Assembly (NCBI GenBank): GCA_965229085.1
Contig: OZ245859.1
Span: forward strand, 1,984,001 to 2,048,000
Length of the DNA stretch: 64,000 nt
Direction: 5' to 3'
DNA from: Kaistia sp965229085
GTDB taxonomy: Bacteria > Pseudomonadota > Alphaproteobacteria > Rhizobiales > Kaistiaceae
In this document: positions 61,565-64,000 of the stretch, piece by piece
Position numbering within the stretch: position 1 is the stretch's first letter
Layout of the letters: the number at the start of each line of letters is the position of its first letter
Program-made: the position numbers and the translations under genes
The notes under the pieces: model-generated
Database searches by the model: none
What the model saw: only the letters and a program-made list of their open reading frames with translations
What the model was told of the DNA's origin: nothing

Positions 61565-62572
61565 TCACGCCGCCCGGTAGAGCGCGATCGTCTCTTTGAA
61601 GAGCTGCATGAACCGCCGCCCGTCGATATCGGTGCAGATTCGCGTCGTCTTCGGTCCGCCGCCAGGCAGGAGCTGCCGGCCGCGATAGGCAACCGTCTGG
61701 CCGCGCGCGAGGCGCCCGTCGAGCACCACGTCGCAATAGAGCGGCGCTGTCATCGTGCAGAGCGTCGGATCGAAGGCGAGCGCCAGGGTGATGATGTCGT
61801 CCATCGGGAACCCGACGAGATCGAAGAACTCGCGCCAGATGTCGATATAGATCGGGAACGTCTCGCGGATCATGGCGAGCACCGGATGATTGCCGGCGCC
61901 TTCGAGGTCAGCGAGATCGTCGCGGGTCATCATCGAGGCGGCGGCGCGGTTGTCCTCGCAGACATCGAGCGGCACGAGGATCGTGTCGACGCCCTGGTTC
62001 AGCACGATCCGCGCTGCCTCGGCATCGGCCCAGATATTGTATTCCGACAGCGGCGTGATGTTGCCCGGCGTGATGAAGTTGCCGCCGAGCAGGCACATGC
62101 GCTTGACGTTCTTCGCCAGCCGCTCCTCCTGCAGGAAGGCCATGGCGAGATTGGTCATCGGCCCGGTTGCGACCAGCGTGATCTCGCCGGGAGAGGCCAT
62201 CACCGTATCGATGATGAAATCGGCGGCGTGCTTGCTGATCGGCTGGATCGCGGGCTTCGGAGCCGGCGGGTTGAACTTCTTCAGCCGCTCGCCGAAGCGC
62301 GCCGTCAGCCGTTTCTCGAAATGAACCGGCGCTTCCATGTCGGCCTTGGCATTGCCGACGATCGGCCGCCAGGCACCCTTGGCGACGGGAATGTCGCTGC
62401 GTCCGGCGAGCGCCAGCGTGTTCAGCACGACATTGGTCACCTGTTCGATCGGACCGGCGGCGCCGGTGCAGGTCGTGACGCCCTCGAGCTTCACGCTTGG
62501 CGACACGGCGGCGAACAAGACCGCGAGAATGTCGTCGCCGGCCGAATCGACGTCGAGAATGATGCGTTCCAT
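61565..62572 (-). CDS. Nucleoside hydrolase-like protein with altered metal motif
   Basis: 335 residues. The N-terminal motif reads IILDVDSAGDDILAVLFA: the four acidic residues of DxDxxxDD remain, but the usual Pro-Gly is Ser-Ala. Other family blocks are present (TTCTGAAGPIEQVTNVVLNTLALAG, ITLVATGPMTNLAMAF, SEYNIWADAEAARIVL, MDDIITLALAFDP). The active-site Asn appears in NIWADAEAA. It starts within the stop codon of the permease (TAATG). Presumably it hydrolyses a different nucleoside from its neighbour; inactivity cannot be excluded. Confidence 0.85.
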   Translation of the reverse strand: MERIILDVDSAGDDILAVLFAAVSPSVKLEGVTTCTGAAGPIEQVTNVVLNTLALAGRSDIPVAKGAWRPIVGNAKADMEAPVHFEKRLTARFGERLKKFNPPAPKPAIQPISKHAADFIIDTVMASPGEITLVATGPMTNLAMAFLQEERLAKNVKRMCLLGGNFITPGNITPLSEYNIWADAEAARIVLNQGVDTILVPLDVCEDNRAAASMMTRDDLADLEGAGNHPVLAMIRETFPIYIDIWREFFDLVGFPMDDIITLALAFDPTLCTMTAPLYCDVVLDGRLARGQTVAYRGRQLLPGGGPKTTRICTDIDGRRFMQLFKETIALYRAA

Positions 62573-63564
62573 TAGGGTTCCCTCGCCATGGCTGGCGGAT
62601 TTGCGGCGGATTGCGGCTTGACGGAAAGCGCCCGGCCCATCGAGGCGAGCGTCTCCTGGATGATGCGCGGACGCGCACGATAGGACAGAGCGAAGAGCGC
62701 GGCGAGCGCAACGAGATAGGGCACCATCAGCACCAGGAAGGATGAGACGCCGAAGGTCTGCAGGCGGAGCGAGAGTGCATCGGAAAAGCCGAACAGGAGA
62801 CAACCGGCCAGAATGCGCCGGGGATCACCGGCCGAGAAGATCAGGATCGCCACCGCCATGAAGCCGCGCCCGGACGACATGTTCTCGGTGAACATCGTCG
62901 TATAGCCGAGCGAAAGATGCGCTCCGGCGAGACCGGCGAACACGCCGCAGAGCAGCGAGGCGGTGTAGCGGATCTTCGCGATCGAGATGCCAAGCGCATC
63001 CGCCGCCTCCGGCTTCTCGCCGACAACACGGATATAGAGGCCGAGCTTGGTCCGCTTGTAGAAGAGGATGAACAGCGGCACGGCGAAGAAGGCGACATAG
63101 ACGAGCGGCGTGTAGCCGGAGATCATCTGGCCGAACCAGCCCATCTCCTTAGCGAAGGGAATGCGCACCACCGGCAACCCGACAAGGCCATGGCCGAAGA
63201 TCGAACCGCGGGTGCCGAAGATCGCCTTCAGCAGCGACACGGTCATGCCACCGGCGAGGATGTTGAGCGCAAGGCCGACCACGACCTCGTTGGCGCGGAA
63301 GGTGACGACCATCAGCGCGAAGACGAGCGCCAGCGCCAGCGCCGCCGCGACCCCGCACAGCATGCCGATCCAGGGCGAACCGGTGAAGATCGTGCCGATG
63401 ACCGCGAAGAAGGCGCCAAGCAGCATCTGGCCTTCGAGACCGATATTGAAGATGCCGGCGCGGGTCGTGAACGAACCGCCAAGCGCCACCAGGAGGATCG
63501 GTGCGGTGGTGCGGAGCGTCGCGACGATCAGCGCGACATTGAACATGCGCTCTAGAATTTCCAA
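62572..63564 (-). CDS. Nucleoside-type ABC transporter permease
   Basis: 330-residue BPD_transp_2 permease. RTTAPILLVALGGSFTTRAGIFNIGLEGQMLLGAFFA is the family opening, and KLGLYIRVVGEKPEAADALGISIAKIRY gives the coupling region. About nine membrane segments. It overlaps the upstream permease gene by 13 bp and the nucleoside hydrolase by one base. It belongs to a second nucleoside-type importer distinct from the one at 32.6-37.1 kb. Confidence 0.93.
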   Translation of the reverse strand: MEILERMFNVALIVATLRTTAPILLVALGGSFTTRAGIFNIGLEGQMLLGAFFAVIGTIFTGSPWIGMLCGVAAALALALVFALMVVTFRANEVVVGLALNILAGGMTVSLLKAIFGTRGSIFGHGLVGLPVVRIPFAKEMGWFGQMISGYTPLVYVAFFAVPLFILFYKRTKLGLYIRVVGEKPEAADALGISIAKIRYTASLLCGVFAGLAGAHLSLGYTTMFTENMSSGRGFMAVAILIFSAGDPRRILAGCLLFGFSDALSLRLQTFGVSSFLVLMVPYLVALAALFALSYRARPRIIQETLASMGRALSVKPQSAANPPAMAREP

Positions 63565-64000
63565 CGACGCTCTCCCGCGGAACTGTCGGCCGCGCGGCGG
63601 CGGACGAGGATCTGGGCCGAAACGGCGAGAATGATCAGGGCCTGAATCACGGTGATGATCTCGCGTGAGGCGGTCGTGTCGACCTCGAGCAGCAGCGAGC
63701 CGCTTCGGAGAGCGCCGAAGAACAGCGCCGTCAGGATGGTGACGAGCGGGTTGCCATTGGCGAGCAGCGCCGCGATCACGCCGTCGAAGCCGAAGCCGGG
63801 CGCGAAACCCTCCATGAAGCGATGGTGCACGCCGAGCGACTCGATGCCGCCGGCGAGCCCGCCGACCGCGCCGGAGACGAGCAGCACCATGAAGGTCTGC
63901 TTCCTGATGTTGATGCCGCCATATTCAGCGAATTTCGGATTGGCGCCCATCTCGGTCACGGCATAGCCGCGCGCCGTCCGCGTGAAGAAGAAATGCGAGC
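63552..64000 (-). CDS. Nucleoside-type ABC transporter permease, 5' end outside window
   Basis: C-terminal part (about 149 residues) of a BPD_transp_2 permease. The frame enters from the right edge (HFFFTRTARGYAVTEMGANPKFAEYGGINI) and continues with VSGAVGGLAGGIESLGVHHRF and FGFDGVIAALLANGNPL, then ends at 63552. It is the partner of the downstream permease. The ATPase and binding protein are expected beyond the window. Confidence 0.9.
   Translation of the reverse strand, partial: SHFFFTRTARGYAVTEMGANPKFAEYGGINIRKQTFMVLLVSGAVGGLAGGIESLGVHHRFMEGFAPGFGFDGVIAALLANGNPLVTILTALFFGALRSGSLLLEVDTTASREIITVIQALIILAVSAQILVRRRAADSSAGERRWKF

Overview
This window is GC-rich, densely coded DNA with frequent ATGA/GTGA gene overlaps. 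The gene content points to an alphaproteobacterium of the Hyphomicrobiales (rhizobial order): an fdsGBA-type NAD formate dehydrogenase, an aerobic cob cluster using CobG, a clpS-clpA pair, many ABC importers for sugars and nucleosides, and dispersed palindromic repeats of the kind seen in that order. A soil or plant-associated relative of Kaistia or Bosea would fit, but the genus is a guess. I see no IS element, prophage, CRISPR array, tRNA or rRNA.

Layout. 1-2.6 kb (-): a GntR/HutC repressor with two operator copies in its own leader, then a SIS sugar-isomerase-like protein and a truncated sugar-binding protein. 2.9-4.3 kb (+): two small exported proteins and a flavin reductase, followed by a palindromic repeat. 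4.4-12.1 kb (-): NAD-dependent formate dehydrogenase (fdsG-fdsB-fdsA-fdhD-fdsD), followed by an aldose-epimerase-like gene and a 5-formyl-THF cyclo-ligase-like gene. 12.2-21.6 kb (+): uxaC and then a nearly gapless cobalamin cluster, cobG-H-I-J-(K)-L-E-M-B, with cobK on the opposite strand. 21.7-26 kb (+): clpS, clpA, a strong terminator, then a small membrane protein paired with a peptidoglycan hydrolase. 26.1-31.5 kb: an AI-2E-family transporter, an ECF41 sigma factor with its carboxymuconolactone decarboxylase-family partner behind a textbook ECF41 promoter, gnd, an MgtC-like protein and a cupin.

31.6-37.1 kb (-): a complete nucleoside import operon (BMP-family binding protein, double ATPase, two permeases) ending in a nucleoside hydrolase. 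37.2-40.2 kb: an SDR, an orphan receiver protein and an alpha-ketoglutarate-semialdehyde dehydrogenase-like enzyme. 40.6-48.3 kb (+): a sugar importer without its own ATPase, a cytoplasmic GH38 alpha-mannosidase and a ROK regulator. 48.3-51.1 kb (-): a second ROK regulator and a D-ribulokinase-like FGGY kinase. 51.2-55.6 kb: CsbD, a mutarotase-like protein, RidA, a VIT1/CCC1 transporter and an FMO-like flavoprotein.

55.7-64 kb is the most interesting part. Two tandem DUF1185 (AA_synth) paralogues sit behind a candidate operator. They converge on a long leftward gene run that enters from beyond the right edge: two nucleoside-type ABC permeases, two dissimilar nucleoside hydrolases (one with a degenerate DxDPGxDD motif), an isochorismatase-fold amidase, a MarR regulator, an amidohydrolase that closely resembles the enamidase of nicotinate fermentation, and a ketopantoate-reductase-like enzyme. 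I read this as a candidate import and ring-opening pathway for an N-heterocyclic nucleoside, possibly a pyridine nucleoside. No single gene proves this.
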